A stretch of DNA of 64,000 nt from Halovenus marina (GCF_051414115.1 NZ_JBLKNZ010000001.1:2046001-2110000), one strand, 5' to 3'; counted from the stretch's first letter, positions 31,540 through 40,673 are shown. Made by a program: numbers and translations. Notes: a model not told the origin generated them from the sequence alone.

Positions 31540-32306
31540 GCGGAAACGATAACGAAGGCCTCGACGCGTCGGAGTCCGATGTCGAACCCGCCGGAGACGG
31601 CGTGGTCACGGAGGAAGCCGAAAGCGCGGAGGCCGAGACGACCGAGGAAGCGCCCGCCGAGGCCGACGCGGCCGAGGCAGAACCAGACGAACCTGCGATG
31701 GACGAGGACGTCATGTCCGACGAGGAGGCGGACCTGCTGATCCCCGTCGAGGACTATCTCGGCGCTGGTGTCCACATCGGGACCCAGCAAAAGACCAACG
31801 ACATGAGTCGGTTCATCCACCGCGTCCGCACGGACGGGCTGTACGTGCTTGACGTGTCGATGACCGACAGCCGCATCCGAACCGCGGCCGACTTCCTGGA
31901 AAACTACGACCCCGAGCAGATCCTCGTGGCGTCCTCGCGCCAGTACGGCCGCTTCCCCGCCGAGAAGTTCGCCGAAGCGGTCGGCGCTCGCGCGCGAACC
32001 GGCCGATTCATCCCGGGAACGCTGACCAATCCCAAGTACGACGGCTACATCGAACCCGACGTCGTGGTCGTCACCGACCCGATCGGAGATTCACAGGCCG
32101 TGAAGGAAGCGATCACGGTCGGCATCCCCGTGATCGCGATGTGTGACTCGAACAACACCACGAGCAACGTCGACCTCGTCGTCCCGACGAACAACAAAGG
32201 ACGCAAAGCACTGTCGGTAGTCTACTGGCTACTGGCAAACGAGACGCTCGACCGACGCGGTGCCGACCCCGCGTACGGTCTCGAGGACTTCGAGAGCGAC
32301 ATCTGA
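31536..32306 (+). CDS. rps2: 30S ribosomal protein uS2
   Basis: 256 residues with a roughly 60-residue N-terminal extension rich in Glu and Ala, a haloarchaeal feature. Core: DYLGAGVHIGTQQKT, RTDGLYVLDVSMTD, VGARARTGRFIPGTLTNP, VVVTDPIGDSQAVKEA, CDSNNTTSNVDLVVPTNNKG. Overlaps eno by 4 nt and ends the ribosomal operon. Confidence 0.97.
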   Translation: MSGNDNEGLDASESDVEPAGDGVVTEEAESAEAETTEEAPAEADAAEAEPDEPAMDEDVMSDEEADLLIPVEDYLGAGVHIGTQQKTNDMSRFIHRVRTDGLYVLDVSMTDSRIRTAADFLENYDPEQILVASSRQYGRFPAEKFAEAVGARARTGRFIPGTLTNPKYDGYIEPDVVVVTDPIGDSQAVKEAITVGIPVIAMCDSNNTTSNVDLVVPTNNKGRKALSVVYWLLANETLDRRGADPAYGLEDFESDI

Positions 32307-32376
32307 GTCGGAGTTTCATTCTACACCCGAGTCGAACTGTCGGTACGCCTATACTCGTGAGACCCCTAAGCAGGGT

Positions 32377-33264
32377 GTGAACCGACGGACGCTCGCCGTT
32401 GCGGTGATCGCAGCGCTCGCAGTGCTCGCTGTCGGGTTCGCAGCGGCGACGCTCTCGTCGACGGTCGCAACCGAATCAGACGGGGTCGGGGGCAACGAAT
32501 CTTCGGAAGGGGTCGTCAACTTCCAGCAACCGACACCGCAGGAGACGAACAGTTCGGTCGCAGTCCCACAGCAGGTCGGGAACGCCCTATTCGTCCTCTT
32601 CGCCATCGGGTCAATACTCTCGCTCGTGTACGTCGCAAAATACTGGCGGCAGTATCTCCCCCAGTTAGCTGGCGTGGTCGTTCTCGGATTGTTGCTGTAT
32701 GGGCTCTTGCTGGTCGATTTTGACCTGCCCTCGCTGCTGTCGGGCGGCGATGGGAGGGGGAACCTCGGCGGAGACCTGTTCGGAGACGGCGAGGGGCGAA
32801 ACGTCGGCTCGCTCTCGACGACGGAGTACGAACTGCTCGCACTCCTCGGGGTGCTCGTGTTTGCCGTGACCGTCTACCGACTGCAGTTCGCAAGCGGGCC
32901 AGACCGTACTCGGGAACGCGAGACAGCGCCGCGGGCGGACCAGACGGAGACGGCAGCACCGTTTGGCGCACAGACTGGCGTGCAGGCCGTTTCAGAGTCG
33001 AAACTCGACGACAGCGCCGAAAACGAGGTGTATCGGGCGTGGGAAGAGATGGTCGAGCACCTCGATGTCGACGACCCCGACTCGACGACCCCCGGCGAAT
33101 TTGCGAGCGCCGCAGTCGACGCCGGAATGCAGCGGGAAGACGTCACCGACCTCACCCACCTGTTCGAGGACGTTCGATACGGCGGACAGGACCCCACCGA
33201 CTCCCGCGAACAACAGGCACGCGAGATCCGCGAGCGTATCGACGAGTCAGCCGACCGTCGATGA
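32377..33264 (+). CDS. DUF4129 domain membrane protein, paralogue A
   Basis: 295 residues from GTG 32377, which lies about 27 nt after a CTATACT box. A signal-like N-terminal helix, two central helices (about 68-86 and 92-115) and one near 152-170 are followed by a DUF4129 domain at residues about 215-270 (NEVYRAWEEMVEHL, TTPGEFASAA, DLTHLFEDVRYGG). DUF4129 proteins usually accompany DUF58, MoxR and transglutaminase genes. The last 207 bp are almost identical to those of the next gene. Confidence 0.83.
   Translation: MNRRTLAVAVIAALAVLAVGFAAATLSSTVATESDGVGGNESSEGVVNFQQPTPQETNSSVAVPQQVGNALFVLFAIGSILSLVYVAKYWRQYLPQLAGVVVLGLLLYGLLLVDFDLPSLLSGGDGRGNLGGDLFGDGEGRNVGSLSTTEYELLALLGVLVFAVTVYRLQFASGPDRTRERETAPRADQTETAAPFGAQTGVQAVSESKLDDSAENEVYRAWEEMVEHLDVDDPDSTTPGEFASAAVDAGMQREDVTDLTHLFEDVRYGGQDPTDSREQQAREIRERIDESADRR
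33022..33228 (+). repeat. 207-bp direct repeat, copy A (DUF4129-coding)
   Basis: Near-identical to 33977-34183, with only about ten differing bases, many at third codon positions. It encodes the DUF4129 core of paralogue A; the upstream halves of the two genes are far more diverged. Confidence 0.9.
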
Positions 33265-33308
33265 CCGCGATTGTATGGCAAAATCGACAGCGACCGTCCT
33301 GTCGATAA

Positions 33309-33316
33309 GCTTAAAC
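33309..33316 (+). promoter_or_regulatory. TATA-like box of DUF4129 paralogue B
   Basis: GCTTAAAC, centred 29 nt before GTG 33341; supports that start and a promoter for the B-DUF58 transcription unit. Confidence 0.5.
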
Positions 33317-33340
33317 AGCCGCCGAGCGGTACAGGGGAAC

Positions 33341-34222
33341 GTGGACAGACAGACGGCTGTCGTGATGGGGGTCGCAGCACTGTCGGTCGTCGCTGTGGGC
33401 TTGGCTGCGGCGACACTCTCGTCGGCGGTGAGCAGCGGAGACGGCAGTGGGAGCGGTGCGTCAGGAGCTGTCGATATGCCGGTCAACCCGGGTTCCGGTG
33501 TCGGCGTTGGCGACCCGTTCCTCGTGCAGGTGATCGCCGTCCTCGCCGGGGTCGCGTTGCTCAGCGTCTACGCGTATACGATGCTGGAACCGCGGAAGGT
33601 CCTCTACTTTGCGCTGCTGTTCGGTGGGATCCTCGTCGTGGGCTATCTCCTCTTGTCGGTTCTGAGTACCGGAGACCCGATCACCCCGCAAAGTGGGGAA
33701 CAGCCGACCGTCAATACCGGAATGGAGGGCAACGGCAGCGGCGGATCTGGAACGGACGGGGCTGCGCCCAGCGCCCCCACGACGATGCTCGTTACGCTGC
33801 TCGGCGTCGTCGGTGTCGTGCTGTTCGTCGCACTCGCGTTCTTTTCGGACTCGGTCGGTGGGATCGGCCGGTCCGAGTCGAACGCGGAACCGGACACCGA
33901 CCGCTCGGCCGAGATTGGGGAGATTGCTGGCCGCGCAGCGGACAGAATCGACGCCGCCACAGACACGGTGACACACAACGAGGTGTATCGGGCGTGGGAG
34001 GAGATGGTCGAGCACCTCGATGTCGACGACCCCGACTCGACGACCCCCGGCGAGTTCGCGAGCGCCGCCGTCGACGCGGGGATGCAACAGGAGGACGTCA
34101 CCGACCTCACCCGCCTGTTCGAGGACGTTCGATACGGCGGACAGGACCCCACCGACTCCCGCGAACAACAGGCACGCGAGATCTTGCGACGAATCGAACG
34201 ACGATACACGAATAACGAATGA
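33341..34222 (+). CDS. DUF4129 domain membrane protein, paralogue B
   Basis: 293 residues from GTG 33341 (VDRQTAVVMGV). Same layout as paralogue A: N-terminal helix with AAATLSS, two central helices, one more helix near 153-170, then the DUF4129 domain at about 212-270. Its linkers are Gly/Ser-rich rather than Asp-rich. It overlaps the DUF58 gene by 4 nt (ATGA), so the two are coupled. The frame upstream of 33341 is shadow over paralogue A. Confidence 0.83.
   Translation: MDRQTAVVMGVAALSVVAVGLAAATLSSAVSSGDGSGSGASGAVDMPVNPGSGVGVGDPFLVQVIAVLAGVALLSVYAYTMLEPRKVLYFALLFGGILVVGYLLLSVLSTGDPITPQSGEQPTVNTGMEGNGSGGSGTDGAAPSAPTTMLVTLLGVVGVVLFVALAFFSDSVGGIGRSESNAEPDTDRSAEIGEIAGRAADRIDAATDTVTHNEVYRAWEEMVEHLDVDDPDSTTPGEFASAAVDAGMQQEDVTDLTRLFEDVRYGGQDPTDSREQQAREILRRIERRYTNNE
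33977..34183 (+). repeat. 207-bp direct repeat, copy B (DUF4129-coding)
   Basis: Partner of 33022-33228. The high identity, confined to the 3' domain, suggests gene conversion or a recent domain-level duplication. Confidence 0.9.
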
Positions 34223-36189
34223 ATCTGAAACAGCTCTTTGTCGGTCTCGGACTCGCCCTGATCGCCCTCGTCGGTGCCGAACTCGCGATACCCGGGCTGT
34301 TGCCGAACCCGTTCGGCGAGGAGATGGTGCTCGTTCTGGGTGGGGCGACGATGCTGTACGCGCTCGCCGTCGTCTGGGCCCGGCGGAGCGAACAGATCGA
34401 CCGGGTCGAGATACCACACGTCGAGCGGCGACTGCCCACGGACGTTCCCGGCGAGTCGCTCTCTGCGATTCTCAGGCAGTTTCCGAAGATACAGCGAGAG
34501 CACAGTAGCTGGAGCTACACGACACGCGAGGGGTTGCAGGATGCGGCCATCGCGGTGTTGACGCGGTACGGTGACTGTACCAAAGCCGAAGCGCGAGAAC
34601 AGATCGAGCAGAAACGCTGGACTGACGACGCGGTCGCCGCCGACTTTCTCACGGGTGATCTCGAAGAGTACGGACTGGTGACGCGGTCGGTCAGGTCCCG
34701 GCTCTCGATCCCGAGCAAGAGCGAGCGCGCCATCGACCGGACGATAGATGCGATAGTCGAGGTTGCCGAGACAGGACAGCGAGCGAGGGGGGAGGGAACC
34801 GAGGAAGCGACCGAAACGACAGTAGAAGGCGCTGGATCGGAGGGCGAGCAACCGTCTGCGATGCCCGACAGCGTCGCGATCGACCCGGAAGTGCCGCTGG
34901 TTGCGGGCCGCTCGACGCCGGACGCACTCCGTGAGACACACCACTGGACGGGTGTCAGTGTGGTCGCGCTGGTCTGTCTCGGACTCGGGGTGATCGTCCA
35001 GCAACCCGGCGTGTTGCTCGCCGGAATCGTCGGGATCGGCTACGTCGCGTATGCGCGGTCGTTCCCAACCGGCTCGGTGGATGTCAGCATCGACCGAACG
35101 GTCAGCGACGAGAACCCACGCCCGGAGGACCGAATCGAGGTCACGCTGGAGATAACGAACGAGGGAACCCGTCTGCTCCCGGATCTCCGCGTCGTCGACG
35201 GCGTTCCGGCGACGCTGTCTGTCAGTTCCGGGTCGCCACGGTGTGGGACCGCGCTCCAGCCGGGTGAGTCAGAGACACTCTCGTACACGGTACAGGCACG
35301 GCGCGGCCGTCACGAGTTCGACCCGGCGCTGGTGCTCGCCCGAAATCTGCCCGGGTCGGTCGAGCGGGCGCAGTATCCGCGCGACGAGCTAACGATACCC
35401 TGCGCGCCCGCGCTCCAGCCGACCCGGGAGCCGATGCCACTCCAGACGAAAGCGACCAAGTACACCGGTATCGTCGAGACGGATTCGAGCGGCGACGGCC
35501 ACGAATTTCACACGATCCGGGAGTACGAACCGGGCGACCCGATGAACCGGATCGACTGGAATCGGCGGGCCAAGACCGGCGAACTGACGACGCTCGAACT
35601 CCGCGAGGAGCGCGCGGCGAAGGTCGTGCTCGCCGTCGACGTGCGACCGTCAGCGTACGTCGGCCCGACGCCGGAGGCAGACCACGGGGTCGACCGGTCA
35701 GTAGCGGCCGCGGGACGGATCTTCGCTCGGCTGCTGGACGACGGCCATCAGGTCGGCGTCGCCACGCTGGGGCCAGCCGAGTGCTGGATCGAACCGAATT
35801 CCGGAAAGAGCCACCGCCATCACGTTCGCGAGGTGCTCGGCAACGACCCGGCGCTCTCGTCGGTGCCGACCGAATCCGACGAGGGGGCCTTCTTCTGGGA
35901 GAAACAACTCAGGCAGTTCCTCCCAGAGAACACCCAGATCATCGTGTTTTCGCCGCTGTGTGACGGGGCGACCGTCCGCTCGGTACAGCGGTTCGAGGCC
36001 TACGGCTATCCGGTGACGGTCATCACCCCCGACCCGACCGCCGACCGGACACCGAATCAGCGTCTCCAGCGCGTCTCTCGCTCGATGTTTCTCACAGACC
36101 TTCGCCAGTCGGGCGTTCCGGTGTTCGACTGGGGGCCGGACGAACCGCTGGAGGGCGTGCTCAAAGCAGGGAGGTACGTGAACAGATGA
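34219..36189 (+). CDS. DUF58 domain membrane protein
   Basis: 656 residues. Two N-terminal helices (about 5-24 and 35-50), a cytoplasmic winged-helix-like segment (about 70-180), another helix pair near 240-275, an Ig-like domain of the CARDB/DUF11 sort (about 285-380), and DUF58 proper (about 430-520) with EYEPGDPMNRIDWNRRAKTGEL in pieces and the vWA-like DVRPSAY. DUF58 proteins work with MoxR AAA ATPases, likely as chaperone or adaptor for membrane complexes. Overlaps its neighbours by 4 nt at both ends. Confidence 0.88.
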   Translation: MNLKQLFVGLGLALIALVGAELAIPGLLPNPFGEEMVLVLGGATMLYALAVVWARRSEQIDRVEIPHVERRLPTDVPGESLSAILRQFPKIQREHSSWSYTTREGLQDAAIAVLTRYGDCTKAEAREQIEQKRWTDDAVAADFLTGDLEEYGLVTRSVRSRLSIPSKSERAIDRTIDAIVEVAETGQRARGEGTEEATETTVEGAGSEGEQPSAMPDSVAIDPEVPLVAGRSTPDALRETHHWTGVSVVALVCLGLGVIVQQPGVLLAGIVGIGYVAYARSFPTGSVDVSIDRTVSDENPRPEDRIEVTLEITNEGTRLLPDLRVVDGVPATLSVSSGSPRCGTALQPGESETLSYTVQARRGRHEFDPALVLARNLPGSVERAQYPRDELTIPCAPALQPTREPMPLQTKATKYTGIVETDSSGDGHEFHTIREYEPGDPMNRIDWNRRAKTGELTTLELREERAAKVVLAVDVRPSAYVGPTPEADHGVDRSVAAAGRIFARLLDDGHQVGVATLGPAECWIEPNSGKSHRHHVREVLGNDPALSSVPTESDEGAFFWEKQLRQFLPENTQIIVFSPLCDGATVRSVQRFEAYGYPVTVITPDPTADRTPNQRLQRVSRSMFLTDLRQSGVPVFDWGPDEPLEGVLKAGRYVNR

Positions 36190-36737
36190 GCGATGCAACC
36201 GACGGAAGCGACACGACGACGGAGTTCGACGATGCACCGACGCAGTTGAGCGGCTTTCTCGCGAGCGCCTTTGGCATGCTCGTGACCGCAGCGAGCGGAC
36301 CGTACGACGGGGTCGCGCTCGCGCTCTGTGTCGCGGGGGCGGCGCTCGTACTCGTCGGCGTCGTCCGCGGGTCTCGTAGCGGGCTGACGGTCGGCTGTGT
36401 CGGACTCCTGTTCGGCGCGCTCGCCGCGGGCGTGCAGGACGCACCCACGGCAGTCATGCTGTTCAGCGTCACCGCGAGCGTTCTGGCGTGGGATACTGGA
36501 CAGACCGCAATCGACCTGGGCGAGCAACTCGGGCGGGGAGCGGACACGAGGCGACTCGAACTGACCCATCTGTTCGGGAGTATCGCCGTCGGGACGGTGA
36601 CAGCGGTCGTCGGATATCTCGCACTCCAAATTGGGACGGGCGGGCAACCGGTGTCGGTGCTGCTGGGCTTGCTCGTCGCTGCCCTCCTGTTGCTCGCTGG
36701 ACTCCGCCGACAGGCCTCCACCGCGCCCGGCGTGTGA
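36186..36737 (+). CDS. Five-helix membrane protein of the DUF4129/DUF58 cluster (DUF7519-like)
   Basis: 183 residues. Soluble Asp/Thr-rich N-terminus (1-22), then about five membrane helices arranged in Val/Ala/Leu-rich blocks. The ATG overlaps the DUF58 stop by 4 nt. In haloarchaea a membrane protein of this kind commonly follows DUF58; I recall it as DUF7519. No enzymatic motif. Confidence 0.75.
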   Translation: MSDATDGSDTTTEFDDAPTQLSGFLASAFGMLVTAASGPYDGVALALCVAGAALVLVGVVRGSRSGLTVGCVGLLFGALAAGVQDAPTAVMLFSVTASVLAWDTGQTAIDLGEQLGRGADTRRLELTHLFGSIAVGTVTAVVGYLALQIGTGGQPVSVLLGLLVAALLLLAGLRRQASTAPGV

Positions 36738-36838
36738 CTGCGGTCGTCATAGTGATTATTGCGGTACTTGTCGGCACGGCCACGAAAACCTGGCTGTACC
36801 GACGCTTAGCGCTCCACCCACCCCTCATCTGGCGGTAA
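36734..36838 (+). CDS. Possible 34-residue single-helix membrane peptide
   Basis: GTG 36734 overlaps the stop of the preceding gene (GTGA), the same coupling style used throughout this cluster. The product begins VTAVVIVIIAVLVG, a hydrophobic helix, followed by a basic end (YRRLALH). It is 34 residues and its 5' half overlaps the left arm of an inverted repeat, so it may be accidental. Confidence 0.35.
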   Translation: MTAVVIVIIAVLVGTATKTWLYRRLALHPPLIWR

Positions 36839-36858
36839 AGACTCGCAATAATCACTAT
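36749..36858. repeat. Perfect 15-bp inverted repeat flanking 80 bp, between convergent genes
   Basis: ATAGTGATTATTGCG (36749-36763) and its exact complement CGCAATAATCACTAT (36844-36858). The right arm ends at the first base of the moxR stop triplet. The arms are AT-rich against a GC-rich background. Could be a long-loop bidirectional terminator or the remains of a small mobile element; no flanking duplication is seen. Confidence 0.75.
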
Positions 36859-37808
36859 CAGTCGATAGTCGGGACGGGCGTCTCGTCGAGGATATCTTCG
36901 ATGACGGTTCGTTTCTCGACGTCGTTGACCTGTGCCTCGGCGGTGAGGACGAGTCGGTGAGCGAGGACAGGTACCGCGACAGCTTTGACCGTATCCGGCG
37001 TCGCGTACGCCCGACCGTCGATCACCGACCGCGCACGAATCGCCTCGAAGAGCCGTTGAGACCCACGCGGAGAGACGCCGATGTCGACCCGTGGGTCGAG
37101 GCGGGTGGCACGCGCGAGTTCGAGCGCGTATCGCATCAGGTCCTCGTCGACGCGGATGGACTCGGGCACTTCCTGAAGTTCCTTGACCTCAGAGTGTGAG
37201 AGGCGCGGTTCGACGCTCGGACTGCGCTCGAATCGGTTCGAGCGCCGCTTCATCAGCGAGAGTTCGCCATCGAAATCCGGGTAGCCGAGGCTGGTTTTGA
37301 CCATGAACCGGTCGATCTGTGCCTCGGGCAACTCGAAGGTGCCCTCGTGTTCGACCGGGTTCTGCGTCGCGATGACGAAGAAGGGATCAGGGAGGTCGCG
37401 TGTCTCGCCGTCGACGGTCACCTGTCGTTCCTCCATCGCTTCGAGCAGCGCGCTCTGGGTCTTCGGCGGTGCGCGATTGATCTCGTCTGCCAGCACGACG
37501 TTGTTGAAAAGCGGCCCCTGCCGGAACTCGAACTCGCGAGACTGTTCGTTGAAGATGTTCGTCCCAGTCACGTCAGTCGGCAAAAGATCCGGCGTGAACT
37601 GGATGCGCGAGAAGGACAGTCCGAGCACCGTCGCGAGACTGCGGGCCGTGAGCGTCTTTCCGGTGCCGGGAACGTCTTCGAGCAGGACGTGCCCGCGGGC
37701 GAGCAGTCCCACGAGAATCGTCTCCAGAAACGCCCGGTCACTGACGACCGCCTCTCTGACCGCCTCGATAACCCCGTCACACTGCCGTGTTGCCTCGTCG
37801 ATATCCAT
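36858..37808 (-). CDS. moxR: MoxR-type AAA ATPase
   Basis: 316 residues. Walker A EDVPGTGKT near residue 46, Walker B VVLADEINRAPPKTQSALLEAMEE in pieces, sensor 1 ATQNP, and the C-terminal lid with SPRGSQRLFEAIRA. MoxR ATPases act as chaperones on DUF58/vWA partners. Here the gene is on the opposite strand, pointing towards the DUF58 cluster, rather than first in the same operon as is common. Confidence 0.93.
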   Translation of the reverse strand: MDIDEATRQCDGVIEAVREAVVSDRAFLETILVGLLARGHVLLEDVPGTGKTLTARSLATVLGLSFSRIQFTPDLLPTDVTGTNIFNEQSREFEFRQGPLFNNVVLADEINRAPPKTQSALLEAMEERQVTVDGETRDLPDPFFVIATQNPVEHEGTFELPEAQIDRFMVKTSLGYPDFDGELSLMKRRSNRFERSPSVEPRLSHSEVKELQEVPESIRVDEDLMRYALELARATRLDPRVDIGVSPRGSQRLFEAIRARSVIDGRAYATPDTVKAVAVPVLAHRLVLTAEAQVNDVEKRTVIEDILDETPVPTID

Positions 37809-37954
37809 GATATCCCCTCGAACGTCTCCAACCGGCCGACCCGGCGTCTGTCCGTTCGTTTGCTATGGCATCTCGGACCTACTTAGTTTCACGGTATCAG
37901 TTTCCACAACCCACCCGGCAGACGCGACCAGCTATCAGATCCCGGAAACACGCG

Positions 37955-37964
37955 TGTATTTTTA
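37955..37964 (+). promoter_or_regulatory. TATA-like box of the channel/TrkA gene
   Basis: TGTATTTTTA centred about 29 nt before ATG 37989, in the divergent region with moxR. Confidence 0.5.
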
Positions 37965-37988
37965 CCGGTGAGGCACTCTTTGCCGGGT

Positions 37989-39623
37989 ATGGACGGATGG
38001 AAGCGGCGCGCAATCTGGTACTCCGCTTTTGTCGCGCTGGCACTGGTCGTGACCGCTGTCGGCTATCAGTTCGGCATGCGGACGTTCGAGGGGCGGCCAC
38101 AGACGTTTCTGGATTCGCTGCAGTTCGCCGTCGAGATGTTCACGACGACCGGGTTCGGCGGGGACGCACCCTGGGAGAGTTCGGAGATGCATCTGTTCAT
38201 CATCGTCACAGATCTGCTCGGGATGGCAGTGCTCGTCGGAGCGTTGCCGGTCGTCGTGGGGCCGCTGCTGGAGGAGGCGCTATCGACGAGCGCGCCGAGT
38301 CAACTGGAGACGCCGCTCTCGAATCACGTCGTAATCTGCTCGTACACGGCACGGACTGACGAACTCATCGACGAACTCGACTCACACGACGTGCCGTACG
38401 TGATCATCGAGTCGGACCGTGAGCGGGCAGACGAACTGTACGAGGACGGCCATCGCGTGATCCGGGCCGACCCGGAGTCGACGGAGGGGCTCGAGGCCGC
38501 ACGGCTCAGGTCTGCGCGAGCGCTGTTCGCGGACGTCTCCGACCAGGTGGATGCGAGTATCGTCCTCGCCGCGAAGGAACTCACCGAGACGGTACCGGTG
38601 GTGAGCGTCGTCTCGGAACCCGACCTGGCGAGATATCACGAGTTGGCCGGTGCCGACCACGTGATTTCCCCGCGGGAACTGCTGGGAAAGAGCCTCGCCC
38701 AGAAGGTGACGACGGCGCTCCGGGCGCGAATCGACGAGGCGGTCGAAATCGGCGACGACCTCCAGCTCGCGGAGGTGTCGATCCGGCACGGAAGTGTTCT
38801 CGCCGGGCGGACGCTGGCAGACAGCGAGATCCGAGAACGGTCGGGGGTCAACGTGCTCGGGGCGTGGGTCCGCGGCGAGTTCGTCACCCCGCTTGCCCCC
38901 GACGCGACGCTCGCTCCCGGAACGGTGTTGCTCGTGTCCGGCCACGCAGACCAGCTGGATCAACTCGTCGAGATGGCCCAGTCCGCCGTTCGACAGTTCG
39001 AGGCCGGGGAGACGGTGGTCGTCGGATACGGGGAGGTCGGCCGAACGGTCACAGCCGAACTCGACGACGTCGGAATTTCCCGTACGGTCGTCGACCAGAT
39101 GGACATCGAGGGCGTCGACGTGGTCGGTGACGCGACCGAACCGGAGACGCTCGTTGCGGCTGGTGTCGAGGACGCACAGACGGTGGTTCTCGCGCTGCCA
39201 GACGACACCACGACGGAGTTCGCGACGCTCGTGGTTCGGGATCTGGCACCCGACGCGGAGATCATCGCCCGCATCGAGAACAACGAGAACATCTCGAAGA
39301 CCTACCGCGCTGGCGCGGACTACGTCCTCTCCCTCGGGACAGTCACGGGCCGGATGTCGGCGTCACGACTTCTGGAGGACCGCGTGGTGCTCTCGCTCGA
39401 CCAGCAGGTCGAAGTCATTCGTACCGAAGTCCCCGGTATCGTCGGTCAGACCCTGAGCGAGGCGAACATCCGCGCCGAAACTGGCTGTACCGTCATCGCA
39501 ATCGAGCGCGACGACGAGGTGCTCACGGACATCGGGCCGGAGACGGTCATCGACTCGGGAGACGAACTCGTTATCGTCGGGACGGACGAGGGGATACACG
39601 AGTTCGAGCGGCGATTCACGTGA
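37989..39623 (+). CDS. trkA: Potassium-channel-like protein with two TrkA (RCK) modules
   Basis: 544 residues. The N-terminal part has two membrane helices around a pore loop TTTGFGG (residues 52-58), equivalent to the K+ filter. Two RCK units follow: TrkA_N near 115 and TrkA_C near 235, then a second TrkA_N starting VVVGYGEVG near 350 and TrkA_C to the end. It likely gates or conducts K+, the chief osmolyte of haloarchaea. ATG 37989 is supported by a TATA box. Confidence 0.88.
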   Translation: MDGWKRRAIWYSAFVALALVVTAVGYQFGMRTFEGRPQTFLDSLQFAVEMFTTTGFGGDAPWESSEMHLFIIVTDLLGMAVLVGALPVVVGPLLEEALSTSAPSQLETPLSNHVVICSYTARTDELIDELDSHDVPYVIIESDRERADELYEDGHRVIRADPESTEGLEAARLRSARALFADVSDQVDASIVLAAKELTETVPVVSVVSEPDLARYHELAGADHVISPRELLGKSLAQKVTTALRARIDEAVEIGDDLQLAEVSIRHGSVLAGRTLADSEIRERSGVNVLGAWVRGEFVTPLAPDATLAPGTVLLVSGHADQLDQLVEMAQSAVRQFEAGETVVVGYGEVGRTVTAELDDVGISRTVVDQMDIEGVDVVGDATEPETLVAAGVEDAQTVVLALPDDTTTEFATLVVRDLAPDAEIIARIENNENISKTYRAGADYVLSLGTVTGRMSASRLLEDRVVLSLDQQVEVIRTEVPGIVGQTLSEANIRAETGCTVIAIERDDEVLTDIGPETVIDSGDELVIVGTDEGIHEFERRFT

Positions 39624-39653
39624 CTCGTCCGCTCGCTCGACCGGTCGCGAACC

Positions 39654-39662
39654 GATATTTAG
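39654..39662 (+). promoter_or_regulatory. TATA-like box of mvk
   Basis: GATATTTAG about 30 nt before ATG 39689, after the end of the TrkA gene; gives mvk-ipk its own promoter. Confidence 0.5.
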
Positions 39663-39688
39663 AACACCCTCGGGTGTCAGAACCCGGT

Positions 39689-40672
39689 ATGGTCACTGCA
39701 AGCGCCCCGGGAAAGGTGTATCTGTTCGGGGAACACGCGGTCGTCTACGGCGAACCGGCGGTGCCGTGTGCGGTCGAACTCCGCGCCTCCGTGACGGTCA
39801 GACGGCGCGAGAGCGGACTTCGCGTGCAGGCTGGCGATCTGACACTCGAAGAGTTCACTGTCGAATACGACGGCGAAGAGAGCGGTCGCCCCGACGTCGA
39901 CGTGCCGGACACGCTCGTCGAGGCCGGGATGGGCTACATCAACGAGGCGGTGACGCAGGCGAAAGACGCCGCGGGCGTCGACTGTGGCTTCGATATCGAA
40001 ATCGAGAGCGAGATCCCGCTCGGTGCGGGGCTTGGCTCCTCTGCGGCCGTTGCGGTCGCGACCATCGACGCGGCGACGCGGGAACTCGGCGTCGAACTCT
40101 CCCGGGAGGAACTGGCAGAGCGGGCCTATCAGGTCGAGTACGAGGTACAGAACGGGGAGGCCTCGCGGGCCGACACGTACTGCTGTACGATGGGCGGGGC
40201 CGTCCGGGTAGAGGGCGACGACTGCCAGCCGATCGAAGCGCCGGACCTGCCCTTCGTCATCGGCTACGACGGCGGCGCGGGCGACACCGGCGCGCTCGTC
40301 TCCGGCGTACGCGAACTCCGCTCGGAGTACGACTTCGCCGCCGACACCATCTCGGCTATCGGTGATCTGGTCCGTCGCGGGGAGCAGGCGCTTGCAGCGG
40401 GGGATATCGACGAAATCGGGAAGCTGATGGACTTCAATCACGGGCTGTTGTCGGCGCTCGGCGTCTCCTCGCGCTCGCTAGACGCGATGGTCTGGGCCGC
40501 ACGCGATGCGAACGCGCTGGGCGCAAAGCTGACTGGCGCTGGTGGCGGGGGCTGTATCGTCGCGCTGGACCAGACCAGAGAGACCGAAACGGCACTCCAG
40601 TTCACCCCCGGCTGTGAGGAGACGTTCCGCGCCGGGCTATCGACGACGGGTGTCACACACGAGGCGGAGTGA
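39689..40672 (+). CDS. mvk: Mevalonate kinase
   Basis: 327 residues from ATG 39689. GHMP kinase: N-terminal SAPGKVYLFGEHAVVYG, the ATP loop PLGAGLGSSAAVAVA near residue 108, and the C-terminal KLTGAGGGGCIVAL. Phosphorylates mevalonate in the archaeal isoprenoid pathway. Followed 1 nt after its stop by ipk, and RNase J and idsA lie downstream, so this is a lipid-precursor region. Confidence 0.95.
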   Translation: MVTASAPGKVYLFGEHAVVYGEPAVPCAVELRASVTVRRRESGLRVQAGDLTLEEFTVEYDGEESGRPDVDVPDTLVEAGMGYINEAVTQAKDAAGVDCGFDIEIESEIPLGAGLGSSAAVAVATIDAATRELGVELSREELAERAYQVEYEVQNGEASRADTYCCTMGGAVRVEGDDCQPIEAPDLPFVIGYDGGAGDTGALVSGVRELRSEYDFAADTISAIGDLVRRGEQALAAGDIDEIGKLMDFNHGLLSALGVSSRSLDAMVWAARDANALGAKLTGAGGGGCIVALDQTRETETALQFTPGCEETFRAGLSTTGVTHEAE

Positions 40673-40673
40673 G

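Noticed and set aside
32260..33264. Longer DUF4129 paralogue A from ATG 32260
   Set aside because: The added residues overlap the end of rps2 and are not membrane or DUF4129-like; GTG 32377 has a promoter box at proper spacing.
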